DNA of 64,000 bases from assembly GCF_016899955.1 (NCBI RefSeq), contig NZ_JACJJL010000019.1:22676-86675 (forward strand), written 5' to 3'. The notes under the pieces were generated by a model. That model was not told where the DNA came from. It did no database searches and was given only the letters and a program-made list of their open reading frames with translations. This document shows, piece by piece, positions 26,069 to 34,734 of the stretch. Made by a program: the position numbers and the translations under genes. This DNA is from Marseilla massiliensis. Its GTDB lineage: Bacteria > Bacteroidota > Bacteroidia > Bacteroidales > Bacteroidaceae. The first letter of the stretch is position 1, and every line of letters begins with the position of its first letter.

Positions 26069-27601
26069 CTAACGCCGTTTCTTGCGCAGTTCAAGCTTGG
26101 GTATCTTCAGCGCCTGCCCCTCCTTGAGGTCGGCATTGGCAGGCAGGCCGTTGTAAACTTCTATGTAGCACTCCATGCCCGGGCCGAGCATGCGGTCGCT
26201 GATGCGCTGCAGGCTCTCGCCCTGCTTCACTCTTACCACGCGGTCGGTGCCCACTATGCGGTATGCACCTGTGCGCACCCTGCTGTCCATGGCGTCATAC
26301 TTTGCCGGGTCGAACGCCTTGGCCTCGGTAGGCCGGGCCTTGCCACCTTCATCATTGCCTGCTGCTTTCTCCGCGGGGGCAGCGGCCTTGCCAGCGGGTG
26401 GCACCGCCGTGGCGGTATCGGCAGGTGCAGCCTTCGCCGCGGCCGAGTCGGCTGTTGCGGCAGGCTGCACACTCTTTACCGGCTGTACCGCCGGCTTTGC
26501 CTGCGTAGCGGTCTGCCCGCGGCCGCCGTCCTTGGCCAAGGCCGGGCCGTAGGCTTTGTAGAGCCCGAACAGATAGCCGCCGTAAGCCGATGCAGCCATG
26601 AGCACCACAACCAGCAGGCTGAGCATAGCCGCGCGCACGCCGCGCCCCCGGGCTCCGGCCTCCGGCTCGGGCACTGCCTCGCCATCGTCTGCCTTTTCCG
26701 CACAAGCTGTTGGCGAAGAAGGGGAAATGCCAGTCCTGCCGGCGCTCTCTTCCACACGGTCAACGGCCGGAATGACAGTCTCGCCAGCGTCTGCCTCTGC
26801 CTGGGCTTCGGCATCCGAAGCCGAAGACTGCCCCGCATCGGGGCCAGCCACGCTGACGGCAGCAGGTTGCGCGTGGTTTTCCAAAGACACAGCTGCGGCA
26901 TGTTTGTCGCCGGCATCGGTCACAGCCCCGACAGAAGGCCCGGCCACGGACGTGGCGCCCGTAGCTTCCGGCCCGGCCTCCGCATCTGCGGCGTCTGGGC
27001 CGGAAGAGCCACCGTTGCCAGCGGCGGGCCCGGCAAGACCACCATCCGGCTCACGAGACAAGCCCTCCTGCCCATGGCCATTGGCAGCATTGCCGTTCAT
27101 GCCACTGCCATCGCCGGCATCGGGTTCGGTATCGATTTCGGCCGCCGGTTCAGCCTCTTGCTCGGCATCCGAGTCGGCATAGCCTTCGGAAATGTCGCCA
27201 TCAGTCTCTACGGCCGGTTCCGGCACGGGTTCCCCCCCCTGCTGCTCTATGTCGTCGAACTCCACCCCATCGTTGAGCACCACGGTCTCAAACTGCGAGA
27301 AGGGCTTGTTGACAATCTCCTTCATTATGGAGTCGGGCGTGAATGTAATCTTTCCGTAACTGCCAATGAGCATGCGCTCGCCACTGTTAACGTTGACGCT
27401 TTCCCTTGCGCTCACCTCGATGAGCTTGAACGTGCCCAGCCCCTTCACCTTGACCAGCTTGTCACGTTCGAGGGCAACACGCACCACGTCGAACATCGTT
27501 GACACGAACGAGCGTGCCACGCTCTCCTCGAGCTTCTTTCTCTCGGCCAGCACACGGGCCAGCTCCTGCACAGTAATCATGTTCATGGGCGGCAGTGTCA
27601 T
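26069..27601 (-). CDS. HU-like DNA-binding domain + membrane helix + LysM protein
   Basis: 510 aa. Residues 6-95 are an HU/IHF-like domain (ITVQELARVLAERKKLEESVARSFVSTMFDVV, LVKVKGLGTFKL). A long Ala/Asp/Glu/Gly-rich linker (about 115-315) leads to one membrane helix at 326-347. After another Ala/Pro/Lys-rich stretch, a LysM-type domain fills the last 60 residues (VVRVKQGESLQRISDRMLGPGMECYIEVYNGLPANADLKEGQALKIP). By orientation the HU part would be cytosolic and the LysM part periplasmic, binding peptidoglycan. Such a layout would tether DNA to the wall. ATG 27601 is chosen because it overlaps the upstream HU stop as ATGA. The linker's biased composition is normal for such segments. Confidence 0.85.
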   Translation of the reverse strand: MTLPPMNMITVQELARVLAERKKLEESVARSFVSTMFDVVRVALERDKLVKVKGLGTFKLIEVSARESVNVNSGERMLIGSYGKITFTPDSIMKEIVNKPFSQFETVVLNDGVEFDDIEQQGGEPVPEPAVETDGDISEGYADSDAEQEAEPAAEIDTEPDAGDGSGMNGNAANGHGQEGLSREPDGGLAGPAAGNGGSSGPDAADAEAGPEATGATSVAGPSVGAVTDAGDKHAAAVSLENHAQPAAVSVAGPDAGQSSASDAEAQAEADAGETVIPAVDRVEESAGRTGISPSSPTACAEKADDGEAVPEPEAGARGRGVRAAMLSLLVVVLMAASAYGGYLFGLYKAYGPALAKDGGRGQTATQAKPAVQPVKSVQPAATADSAAAKAAPADTATAVPPAGKAAAPAEKAAGNDEGGKARPTEAKAFDPAKYDAMDSRVRTGAYRIVGTDRVVRVKQGESLQRISDRMLGPGMECYIEVYNGLPANADLKEGQALKIPKLELRKKRR

Positions 27602-27882
27602 TGCAATTGTGTCTTAACCTTGTCTTTCCAGTCGTCTACGGGCCTGAAGCCCAGCACCAGCTTCGGGGGCACGAGCATCCGCTGCTGCGTGCTCGGGTTG
27701 ACCATTATGCGCTCCATCTTCTTGCGCACGTCGAAGGTTCCGAAGTCGTCGATGGCCACCGCGGTGCCGTCCTGGAAAGCATCGCCGAGCGCGTCGACGA
27801 TGGTGTTGACCATCTTCTGAGTTGCGGCTGCGGTGTATCCTGTGCGCCGCGACAGTTCGGCTATAAAATCCTTGTTGTTCAT
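27598..27882 (-). CDS. HU-family DNA-binding protein
   Basis: 94 aa, single-domain HU/IHF-like protein: NNKDFIAELSRRTGYTAAATQKMVNTIVDALGDAF at the start, VAIDDFGTFDVRKK, and the NPSTQQRMLVPPK arm with the Pro that enters the DNA minor groove, then KLVLGFRP. It bends or coats DNA in the nucleoid. It overlaps the HU-LysM gene by ATGA, so the two HU proteins are made together and could form mixed dimers. It follows rimO by 11 bases. Confidence 0.93.
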   Translation of the reverse strand: MNNKDFIAELSRRTGYTAAATQKMVNTIVDALGDAFQDGTAVAIDDFGTFDVRKKMERIMVNPSTQQRMLVPPKLVLGFRPVDDWKDKVKTQLQ

Positions 27883-27893
27883 GAGAAACAGAG

Positions 27894-29198
27894 TCAGTCG
27901 AATATTGTTGTGGCATAGAGGTCAAATTCCTCCGCACCTGTTATCTTGGCATCGTAATAGTGGCCCACGGCCAGTTTCCGCTCGGCTGCGGGCAGCAGCA
28001 CCTCGGGGTCGACCTCCGGCGAGCAGAACTCCGTGCGGCCCACGTAGTAGTCGCCCTCACGGCGGTCAATGACCACCTTCATGACACTGCCCACCTTTGC
28101 AGCCTCCACCTCGGCGCTGATTTCCTGTTGCAGCGCCATGAGCCTGTCGAGCCGCCGCTGCTTCACCTCGGGCGGCACGTCGTCGGCGTAGTGTTCTGCA
28201 GAGTAAGTGCCGTCTTCCTCTGAATAAGCAAAGGCTCCCATGCGCTCGAACCGTGCCCAGCGCACAAAGTCCATCAGCTGGTCGAAGTCGTCGTCGGTCT
28301 CGCCCGGGAATCCCACCATGAGCGTTGTCCTGATGTGTATGCCCGGCACCTCGGCGCGCAGTCGCTCGACGAGCCTGTATGTCTCGTCCTTGGTGACGTT
28401 GCGGCGCATTCTCGACAGCATGTTGTCAGAGATGTGCTGCAGGGCAATGTCGAGGTAACGGCACACATTGGGCCTTTCGGCCATGACCTTGAGCAAATCC
28501 CAAGGGAAATGCGCCGGGTAGGCGTAGTGCAGCCTCACCCATTGCACGCCCGGCACCGACGCTATCCTGTCGACGAGCTCGGCAATGTGCTGCCTGCCGT
28601 CGATGTCGACGCCGTAGTATGTCAGTTCCTGGGCTATCACCTGGAACTCTGTGGTGCCCCCGGCCACGAGCTGTTCCACCTCGGCCACTATCTCGTCGAC
28701 GGGGCGGCTGGCATGCCTTCCGGTCATGATGGGTATTGCGCAGTAGGCGCATGTGCGGTCGCAGCCCTCGCTGATCTTCAGGTAAGCGTAATGGCGGGGC
28801 GTGGTGACATGGCGCGTGGCGCCGCACACCTCGGTGCCCGGGTTGCCCATGTCGGCAATGAGCTGCTTGTAGTCAAACTTGCCGTAATACTTGTCTACCT
28901 GTGGTATCTCTGCCTCGAGCTCCGCCTTGTAACGCTGCGACAGGCACCCCATCACATAGAGGCGGCTGATGCGCCCCTCTTCCTTGGCCTGGGCGAACTC
29001 GAGAATGGTGTCGATGCTTTCCTGCTTGGCGTCTTCGATGAATCCGCACGTGTTGATAACCACTATGTCGCCTTCGGGCGTGTCGCTGTCGTGCGTGCAG
29101 CTGTATCCGTTGGCCTCGAAGAGCCCCATGAGCGTCTCGCTGTCCACGAGGTTCTTGGAGCACCCCATGGTTATGATGTCTACCGTTGGCTTCTTCAC
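27894..29198 (-). CDS. rimO: Ribosomal protein S12 methylthiotransferase RimO
   Basis: 434 aa. The N-terminal domain has three conserved cysteines for the auxiliary 4Fe-4S cluster (ITMGCSKNLVDSE, NTCGFIEDAKQES, VMGCLSQRY). The radical SAM motif is CDRTCAYCAIP, and the C-terminus is a TRAM domain (from about 370). SKNLVDSE and the overall match point to RimO, which modifies an Asp of S12, rather than the tRNA enzyme MiaB. It follows ftsY by 2 bases. Confidence 0.96.
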   Translation of the reverse strand: MKKPTVDIITMGCSKNLVDSETLMGLFEANGYSCTHDSDTPEGDIVVINTCGFIEDAKQESIDTILEFAQAKEEGRISRLYVMGCLSQRYKAELEAEIPQVDKYYGKFDYKQLIADMGNPGTEVCGATRHVTTPRHYAYLKISEGCDRTCAYCAIPIMTGRHASRPVDEIVAEVEQLVAGGTTEFQVIAQELTYYGVDIDGRQHIAELVDRIASVPGVQWVRLHYAYPAHFPWDLLKVMAERPNVCRYLDIALQHISDNMLSRMRRNVTKDETYRLVERLRAEVPGIHIRTTLMVGFPGETDDDFDQLMDFVRWARFERMGAFAYSEEDGTYSAEHYADDVPPEVKQRRLDRLMALQQEISAEVEAAKVGSVMKVVIDRREGDYYVGRTEFCSPEVDPEVLLPAAERKLAVGHYYDAKITGAEEFDLYATTIFD

Positions 29199-29200
29199 TG

Positions 29201-30157
29201 TCAGTCTTTCTTGAATAATGAATCCACAAACTGGCGCTTGCTGAAGAGCTGGAGGTCTTCCATGCCCTCGCCCAGTCCGATGTACTTGACAGGCACCTTG
29301 AGCTGGTCGCTGATGCCTATGACCACCCCGCCCTTGGCTGTTCCGTCGAGCTTGGTGATGGCCAGCGATGTGATCTGGGTGACGGCCGAGAATTGCTTGG
29401 CCTGCTCGAAGGCGTTCTGCCCTGTGCTACCGTCGAGCACGAGCATCACCTCGTCGGGTGCCTGTGGCAGCACCTTCTTCATGACGTCCTTGATTTTCTT
29501 AAGCTCGTTCATCAGGCCAACCTTGTTGTGCAGTCGGCCGGCGGTATCGATGAGCACCACGTCGGCCCCGTTGGCCTTGGCGCTGCTGAGCGTGTCGAAT
29601 GCCACCGACGCGGGGTCGCTGCCCATCTGCTGCTTGATGACGGGCACGCCGACGCGCTCACCCCATATGCACAGTTGCTCTACGGCTGCGGCACGGAAGG
29701 TGTCGGCAGCGCCGAGGTATACTTTCTTGCCGGCTTTCTTGAACTGGTAAGCCAGCTTGCCTATGGTGGTGGTCTTGCCCACCCCGTTGACGCCTACCAC
29801 GAGTATCACGTATGGCGAATGGTCGGCGGGCAGTTCCCAGTTGTCGTTGTCGTCGGAGTTGTTCTCGGCCAGCAGCGCCGATATCTCGTCGCGGAGTATG
29901 CCGTTGAGCTCTGATGTGCTGATGTACTTGTCACGCGCCACGCGCTCTTCGATGCGCTTGATGATCTTGAGGGTGGTGTCCACTCCGACGTCGCTCGTGA
30001 TGAGCACCTCCTCGAGGTTGTCGAGCACATCGTCGTCAACCTTCGACTTGCCGGCCACTGCACGGGCCAGTTTGTCGAAGACGCTTGTCTTGGTCTTCTC
30101 AAGACCTTTGTCGAGCGTTTCTTTCTTGTTTTTGTTGAAAAAGCCGAATATTCCCAT
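29201..30157 (-). CDS. ftsY: Signal recognition particle receptor FtsY
   Basis: 318 aa, a short FtsY without the long acidic N-domain extension. The NG domain is complete: GVNGVGKTTTIGKLA (P-loop), the DTFRAAAVEQL block, LIDTAGRLHNK and TKLDGTAKGG. It docks ribosome-SRP complexes at the membrane. The start is ATG 30157 (MGIFGFFNKNKKE); the open frame extending to 30226 has no family match and runs past the likely transcription start region. Confidence 0.97.
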   Translation of the reverse strand: MGIFGFFNKNKKETLDKGLEKTKTSVFDKLARAVAGKSKVDDDVLDNLEEVLITSDVGVDTTLKIIKRIEERVARDKYISTSELNGILRDEISALLAENNSDDNDNWELPADHSPYVILVVGVNGVGKTTTIGKLAYQFKKAGKKVYLGAADTFRAAAVEQLCIWGERVGVPVIKQQMGSDPASVAFDTLSSAKANGADVVLIDTAGRLHNKVGLMNELKKIKDVMKKVLPQAPDEVMLVLDGSTGQNAFEQAKQFSAVTQITSLAITKLDGTAKGGVVIGISDQLKVPVKYIGLGEGMEDLQLFSKRQFVDSLFKKD

Positions 30158-30236
30158 ATCGCGATATTTTGTGCTGAGACAATGCCGGCCGGCGCGGGGC
30201 ACGGGCCCTTGGGCGCCGGTATGCACTTATCATCTG

Positions 30237-30268
30237 CAAAGATACGAATAAAAACCGAGAGTCGGAAA
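30237..30268 (-). promoter_or_regulatory. ftsY promoter
   Basis: On the minus strand TTTC (30265-30268) is followed after 20 bases by TATCTTTG (30237-30244), matching the Bacteroidetes consensus at all but one -33 base. It lies about 80 bases before ftsY and would serve ftsY-rimO-HU-HU/LysM. Confidence 0.7.
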
Positions 30269-30303
30269 GATTATGGGGATAAAACAGGGGGTATACCGGA
30301 AGT

Positions 30304-30402
30304 TGGGAGAGCTGGGAGAGCTGAGAGGGCTGGGAGGACTGGGAGAGCTGGGAGAGCTGGGAGAGCTGGGAGGGCTGGGAGAGCTGGGAGAGCTGAGAGA
30401 CA
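30304..30402. repeat. 9-bp purine-rich tandem repeat
   Basis: About eleven copies of GGGAGAGCT or close variants (GAGGGCTGG, AGGACTGGG) in perfect 9-base register, with only purines, C and T at fixed places. It sits between the bL38 terminator and the ftsY promoter. No gene is supported. Confidence 0.85.
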
Positions 30403-30422
30403 GCCACCATACAAAACAGCAA

Positions 30423-30451
30423 GCAGGCCACCCTGTCGTGGGGTGGCCTGC
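30423..30451 (-). terminator. Intrinsic terminator of rpmB-rpmG-bL38
   Basis: GCAGGCCACCC at 30423-30433 and GGGTGGCCTGC at 30441-30451 form a perfect 11-bp stem with a 7-base loop. On the minus strand it is followed by TTGCTGTTTTG. It begins 24 bases after the last ribosomal gene. Confidence 0.85.
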
Positions 30452-30474
30452 CGGATGTTATGAATAAAAGTATC

Positions 30475-30633
30475 TTAGTTCTTGAAGAAGTCCTTTACGG
30501 CCTCGTTGGGAACCATCTGCTCATCAAAGATGTAAGCACCCGTCTTCGGGCTCTTGACCATCCTTATCACTTTTGAGTAAGCGCGACCATCCTTTGAGCC
30601 TTCGTGGAGGGTTGCGACGGTTTTCTTTGCCAT
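30475..30633 (-). CDS. DUF4295 protein, ribosomal protein bL38
   Basis: 52 aa, read directly: it starts MAKKTVATLHEGSKDGRAYS, continues through KSPKTGAYIFDEQMVP and ends KDFFKN. This is the small basic DUF4295 family, found only in Bacteroidetes and always after rpmB-rpmG. From memory, it was identified as ribosomal protein bL38 in the Flavobacterium johnsoniae ribosome structure. It follows rpmG by 21 bases and is closed by a strong terminator. Confidence 0.92.
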   Translation of the reverse strand: MAKKTVATLHEGSKDGRAYSKVIRMVKSPKTGAYIFDEQMVPNEAVKDFFKN

Positions 30634-30654
30634 GTGTAAAGTGCCTTAAAAAAA

Positions 30655-30843
30655 TTATTTAATCTCTTTGTGGAGAGTCATCTTCTTGAGGATGGGGTTG
30701 TACTTCATGAGCTCCATCCTGTCGGGAGTGTTCTTGCGGTTCTTCGTGGTGACATAGCGGCTTGTGCCGGGCAGTCCACTGTTCTTCATCTCAGTGCACT
30801 CCAGTATAACCTGTACGCGGTTGCCTTTAACTTTCTTTGCCAT
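30655..30843 (-). CDS. rpmG: 50S ribosomal protein L33 (bL33)
   Basis: 62 aa. [18 protein letters not shown], then [23 protein letters not shown], is the bL33 signature. Only one Cys is present, so it is the zinc-free (C-minus) form. Placed between rpmB and DUF4295 as is standard in Bacteroidetes. Confidence 0.96.
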   Translation of the reverse strand: MAKKVKGNRVQVILECTEMKNSGLPGTSRYVTTKNRKNTPDRMELMKYNPILKKMTLHKEIK

Positions 30844-30849
30844 AATGAA

Positions 30850-31113
30850 TTAGTCTCCTATCACTTTTATTTCCTTCCAGTCGCAGTATCCTTTGGAGAC
30901 GGCTTGCTTCAATGCAGCGTCGAGCCCTACCTTGTTAATCAAGCGGAGGCCTGCAGCGCTGATCTTCAAGCTTATCCAGCAGTTCTCCTCAACATAGTAG
31001 AACTTCTTTCTGAAAAGGTTAACGTCAAAGCTGCGCTTTGTGCGGTGCTTTGAGTGAGACACATGGTTGCCTATCTGTGCCTTCTTACCCGTAATCTGAC
31101 AAATCTTCGACAT
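30850..31113 (-). CDS. rpmB: 50S ribosomal protein L28 (bL28)
   Basis: 87 aa. [34 protein letters not shown] and [18 protein letters not shown] are the bL28 blocks. The zinc-ligand pattern is not complete (one Cys in the first knuckle), as common in this phylum. First gene of the small ribosomal operon, 52 bases after its promoter. Confidence 0.97.
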   Translation of the reverse strand: MSKICQITGKKAQIGNHVSHSKHRTKRSFDVNLFRKKFYYVEENCWISLKISAAGLRLINKVGLDAALKQAVSKGYCDWKEIKVIGD

Positions 31114-31164
31114 TTCTATCTAAGTTTTCTTTGTTCTTTTTAGTAACTTATTCCAAACAGGTTG

Positions 31165-31195
31165 CAAAGGTACGGCATTTTTTTCTAAAAACAAA
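31165..31195 (-). promoter_or_regulatory. rpmB operon promoter
   Basis: TTTG (31192-31195) - 19 bases - TACCTTTG (31165-31172) on the minus strand: an exact fit to the Bacteroidetes promoter consensus, suited to a strongly expressed ribosomal operon. Confidence 0.85.
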
Positions 31196-31314
31196 ATATT
31201 TGCCCTAAAAATCAGCGTTTTAATGATTTTTTTCTTTCGCTGTCACCATGTACCGGCCTTGCTGGCGTTGTGTCGGCAGCCATTGTTTGCCGTGCTGCCC
31301 GCGGCTCGGCGCGG

Positions 31315-31845
31315 TCACTCGTCTGCCCCTCCGCCGTTGTCGCCGGCCTGCTCTGCATCTTCTTCCCGCAGGAAGTCGAGGAACAGTTGCATGGACTTCT
31401 TTGTGGCTATGGCCAGGTTGATGTCACGCCCGTGGTCCTCTTCGACCTTGAGCGTCCTGACGCTGCCCGGCGATCCGCACGCCACCCAGATGGTGCCTAC
31501 GGGTATCTCCTTCGACCCACCTGTGGGCCCGGCCAGTCCGGTTGCGGCTATGGCGAAGTCGGTGCACAGGGCCCTGCAAGCCCCCTCGACCATTGCCACG
31601 GCCACCTCTTCGCAAACGGCCGTCTTCTCTTCGATGAGTTCGTGGGGCACCCCGAGCATGCGCTCCTTTATCTCGTTGGCGTAAGAAATGATGCCCCCCT
31701 TGAAATACTTCGACGCCCCGGGCACCGAAATGATGGCCTCGGCTATGCGCCCGCCGGTGCAGCTCTCGGCTGTGCCGAGCGTCTGCTCCCTCTCCCAAAG
31801 CAGCTGGCTTATCTCCCTGCTTATTATCTTGCTTTCAAACTCCAT
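31315..31845 (-). CDS. CinA C-terminal domain protein (nicotinamide-nucleotide amidase)
   Basis: 176 aa. LGTAESCTGGRIAEAIISVPGASKYFKGGIISYANEIK is the diagnostic CinA/PncC block with the catalytic Ser; IAATGLAGPTGGSKEIPVGTIWVA follows. Enzymes of this type hydrolyse nicotinamide mononucleotide to nicotinate mononucleotide, recycling NAD. Only the amidase domain is present; the N-terminal CinA domain is absent. The tail (EEDAEQAGDNGGGADE) is acidic and disordered. It lies 42 bases after tsaD. Confidence 0.93.
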   Translation of the reverse strand: MEFESKIISREISQLLWEREQTLGTAESCTGGRIAEAIISVPGASKYFKGGIISYANEIKERMLGVPHELIEEKTAVCEEVAVAMVEGACRALCTDFAIAATGLAGPTGGSKEIPVGTIWVACGSPGSVRTLKVEEDHGRDINLAIATKKSMQLFLDFLREEDAEQAGDNGGGADE

Positions 31846-31887
31846 GATGTGCTTTTGTGTATGTATGAGTGTAGTAAGTTTGTTTGT

Positions 31888-32922
31888 CTATTGGAACGTC
31901 ACCTTCGAGAACGCCGGTGCGTCGATGCTGCAATGCACCCCGTCGAGGTACTTGTAGTAGCCCGTGATGGCAATCATTGCGGCGTTGTCGGTGGTGTAGC
32001 TGAACTTTGGTATGTATATGGTCCAGCCGTACCGTTCGGCATGGTCGCGGAAGGCGGCCCTGAGCCCGTTGTTGGCGCTCACCCCTCCGGCCACGGCCAC
32101 GTGCTTTATCCCGGTCTGCTTGACAGCCTTGCGCAGTTTCTTCATGAGTATGTCTACTATGGTGTGCTCAAGGCTTGCGGCCAGGTCTTCCTTGTGGCGC
32201 TCTATGAAGTCGGGCTCTGCCGCCACCCAGTCGCGCAGCGAGTAGAGGAACGACGTCTTGAGGCCGCTGAAGCTGTAGTCGAGGCCCGGTATCTGCGGTT
32301 CGGCAAACTTGTAAGCCTGCGGGTTGCCCTGCCTTGCGAGCCTGTCGATGATTGGCCCCCCGGGGTATCCCAGTCCCATCACCTTCGAGCACTTGTCGAT
32401 GGCCTCGCCTGCGGCGTCGTCGATGGTCTGGCCCAGCACCTCCATGTCGTTGTAGGCGTTGACCCTGACAATCTGCGAGTTGCCCCCGCTCACGAGCAGG
32501 CAGATGAATGGCAGCGGCGGCGCCGAAGTGTCGTCGTCGCTCTCTTTGATGAAATGCGCCATGACATGGCCCTGCAGGTGGTTGACATCGATGAGCGGTA
32601 TGCCCAGCGAGCGCGCGAACCCCTTGGCGAAGCTCACGCCCACGAGCAGTGAGCCCATGAGCCCCGGCCCGCGGGTGAAGGCCACGGCCGACAGCCGGTC
32701 TTTGGTGATGCCCGCCCGCTTGAGGGCCTGGTCGACCACCGGCACCACGTTTTGCTGGTGGGCCCTCGAGGCCAGCTCGGGCACCACGCCACCGTAGGCC
32801 TTGTGCACATCCTGGCTGGCGGTGACGTTGCTCAGCAGCACCCCGTCGCGCAGCACGGCAGCCGAGGTGTCGTCGCAGCTGCTCTCTATGCCTAATATAT
32901 ATATGTCTTTGTTCTTTTCCAT
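31888..32922 (-). CDS. tsaD: tRNA N6-threonylcarbamoyladenosine transferase TsaD
   Basis: 344 aa. GIESSCDDTSAAVL at the start, the metal-binding VNHLQGHVMAHF, FICLLVSGGNSQI, and the later VAVAGGVSANNGLRA block identify the ASKHA-fold transferase that puts threonylcarbamoyl on A37 of ANN-decoding tRNAs. Normal length. It lies 11 bases after map and 42 before the cinA-type gene. Confidence 0.97.
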   Translation of the reverse strand: MEKNKDIYILGIESSCDDTSAAVLRDGVLLSNVTASQDVHKAYGGVVPELASRAHQQNVVPVVDQALKRAGITKDRLSAVAFTRGPGLMGSLLVGVSFAKGFARSLGIPLIDVNHLQGHVMAHFIKESDDDTSAPPLPFICLLVSGGNSQIVRVNAYNDMEVLGQTIDDAAGEAIDKCSKVMGLGYPGGPIIDRLARQGNPQAYKFAEPQIPGLDYSFSGLKTSFLYSLRDWVAAEPDFIERHKEDLAASLEHTIVDILMKKLRKAVKQTGIKHVAVAGGVSANNGLRAAFRDHAERYGWTIYIPKFSYTTDNAAMIAITGYYKYLDGVHCSIDAPAFSKVTFQ

Positions 32923-32933
32923 AGCATCCGTAA

Positions 32934-33794
32934 TCAGTATGACAGTATCTCAACCCCGTGCTCGGTCATGAGGAAAGTGTGCTCCCACTGGGCGCTGGGC
33001 TTCTCGTCGCCCGTGATCACCTCCCAGCCGTACTCGTCGTCGGCGTCGATGAACACCTTCCACGTGCCCATGTTGATCATGGGCTCTATGGTGAACACCA
33101 TGCCCGGCACGAGCAGCATGCCCGTGCCGCGGTGGCCGAAGTGCACCACCTCGGGCTCCTCGTGGAACTGAAGCCCCACGCCGTGGCCGCACAGGTCGCG
33201 CACCACCCCGTAGTGGTATTTCTCGGCGTGCTTCTGTATGGCGTGGCCTATGTCGCCCACGAAGCAGTAAGGCTTGGCGGCCTCGGCCCCTATCTCGAGG
33301 CACTCCCGGGCCACCCTGACGAGCTGCTCCTTCTCGGGTGTTGTCTTTCCGATGACATACATGCGTGAAGCGTCGGCGTAGTAGCCGTCGAGTATGGTTG
33401 TGAAGTCAACGTTGACGATGTCGCCCTCCTTGAGCACCACGGTGTCCTTGGGTATGCCGTGGCACACCACCTCGTTGATGCTCACGCAAACGCTCTTGGG
33501 GAATCCCTCGTAGCCGAGGCATGCCGGCACCCCGCCATGGCCCACGCAATAGTCGTGGCAAATACGGTCTATCTCGAGCGTGGTCATGCCGGCGTGAATC
33601 CGGCGGGCCACCTCGTCGAGCACGCCCGTGTTGACCACGCCGCTGCGGCGTATGCCCTCTATCTGCTCGGGCGTCTTCACCAGGTCGCGCGTTGGCACGA
33701 GCTTGCCTTTCTTCTCCCAGTACATCACCTGCTTGTCAAGCTCGGTGAGCTCCTGCCCGGGCAGGGCGTGCCATCTTTTTTTCTTTGAAAACAT
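32934..33794 (-). CDS. map: Type I methionine aminopeptidase
   Basis: 286 aa. The metal ligands are visible: VDFTTILDGYYADAS (two Asp), GHGVGLQFHEEP (His), FTIEPM (Glu) and WEHTFLMTE (Glu). It has an N-terminal extension of about 35 residues (FSKKKRWHALPGQELTELDKQVMYWEKKGK) compared with the E. coli enzyme; this is common in Bacteroidetes. It removes the initiator Met from new proteins. First gene of map-tsaD-cinA. Confidence 0.97.
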   Translation of the reverse strand: MFSKKKRWHALPGQELTELDKQVMYWEKKGKLVPTRDLVKTPEQIEGIRRSGVVNTGVLDEVARRIHAGMTTLEIDRICHDYCVGHGGVPACLGYEGFPKSVCVSINEVVCHGIPKDTVVLKEGDIVNVDFTTILDGYYADASRMYVIGKTTPEKEQLVRVARECLEIGAEAAKPYCFVGDIGHAIQKHAEKYHYGVVRDLCGHGVGLQFHEEPEVVHFGHRGTGMLLVPGMVFTIEPMINMGTWKVFIDADDEYGWEVITGDEKPSAQWEHTFLMTEHGVEILSY

Positions 33795-33826
33795 AATCTG
33801 TGTTGTCCTAAAGCGTTAAAACAATG

Positions 33827-33834
33827 CAAAAGTA
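33827..33834 (-). promoter_or_regulatory. map promoter -7 element
   Basis: TACTTTTG on the minus strand matches TAnnTTTG and lies 33 bases before the map start. No clear TTTG at the usual -33 distance. Confidence 0.55.
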
Positions 33835-33947
33835 CAACTTTTCCGCCAAACCGCGGCATCATTCGCCCATTTCTTTGCCTGCCGGTCAATATTTCCGGCC
33901 TTGGGGCGACTGCCGGCGCTGGCCGCGCCCCTCGCCGGGGGCATGCC

Positions 33948-34460
33948 TCAGGCAAGCATACGGCTCATATACCGCCTCATCTCCTTGCGGGCGGCCCCGA
34001 GCCTGTTTTCAACGCTCTTGTAGGCCACGCCGAGCGTGTCGGATATCTCAGACACCCGCATGCCGCCCACCACGCTCATTGTGTAGATGCGCCTCGACTT
34101 GGGCGACAGCCGTGCCATGCCCCTCTCGAGCAGTTGCATTATCTCGGCCGGCGCATACACCGATGCCGGCCCGCTGTCGGTGCCACAGTCGCAGTGGCTC
34201 TTCACGTAAGTCTCGTGCCGCTCCACCGACTTGCGGTGGCGCCAGTAGTCGGCCACGATGTTGCGTGCCGCCGAGTAGACCAGGCACGGCAGCGTGACGG
34301 CCGATATCATCTTGTCGGTCTGCAGCAGCCGCAGGAATATTGTCTGCACCATGTCCTCGCTGTCGGCGGGACTGCCGGTGCACTTGGCCACGAAGGCCCT
34401 TAACTCGCCGAGATGGAGCGCGTAGTATTCGGCTATCAGGTTCTTGGAGGTTTCTGTCAT
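33948..34460 (-). CDS. ECF-type RNA polymerase sigma factor
   Basis: 170 aa. Sigma region 2 (ELRAFVAKCTGSPADSEDMVQTIFLRLLQTD with the conserved DxxQ type motif, then LVYSAARNIVADYWRHRKS) and region 4 (LSPKSRRIYTMSVVGGMRVSEISDTLGVAYKSVENRLGAARKEMRRYM). This resembles the sigma factors of Bacteroidales that work with FecR-type anti-sigma proteins, but no anti-sigma or TonB-dependent receptor gene is adjacent. It is therefore an orphan in this window, with its own good promoter. Confidence 0.93.
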   Translation of the reverse strand: MTETSKNLIAEYYALHLGELRAFVAKCTGSPADSEDMVQTIFLRLLQTDKMISAVTLPCLVYSAARNIVADYWRHRKSVERHETYVKSHCDCGTDSGPASVYAPAEIMQLLERGMARLSPKSRRIYTMSVVGGMRVSEISDTLGVAYKSVENRLGAARKEMRRYMSRMLA

Positions 34461-34616
34461 TGGTTCGTTATAGTTTTAGTTTTTCAGTAATGCCCCGCCG
34501 CGCAGGAGCGGGACGCGCCGGGCGGCCGAGGCTTCCGGCGTTGTTTTTGCGTGGATAACGCAAGCGGGCGCCAAGGGGGCCTGGCCCATGGTTGCCCGGG
34601 TGCTGATTATCTATTG

Positions 34617-34649
34617 CAAAGATAACACATAAAGACGACAAGATGCAAA
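34617..34649 (-). promoter_or_regulatory. Promoter of the ECF sigma gene
   Basis: TTTG (34646-34649) - 21 bases - TATCTTTG (34617-34624) on the minus strand. It is about 155 bases before the sigma gene, so a leader of roughly 150 bases is predicted. Confidence 0.75.
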
Positions 34650-34734
34650 TAATGGCGGGGGAAAATTGTGCAGAAAACAAAAATTCCCCTTTTCCAGACG
34701 GAAAAAACACCACCCCCGGCGACAACCAAGCCAC

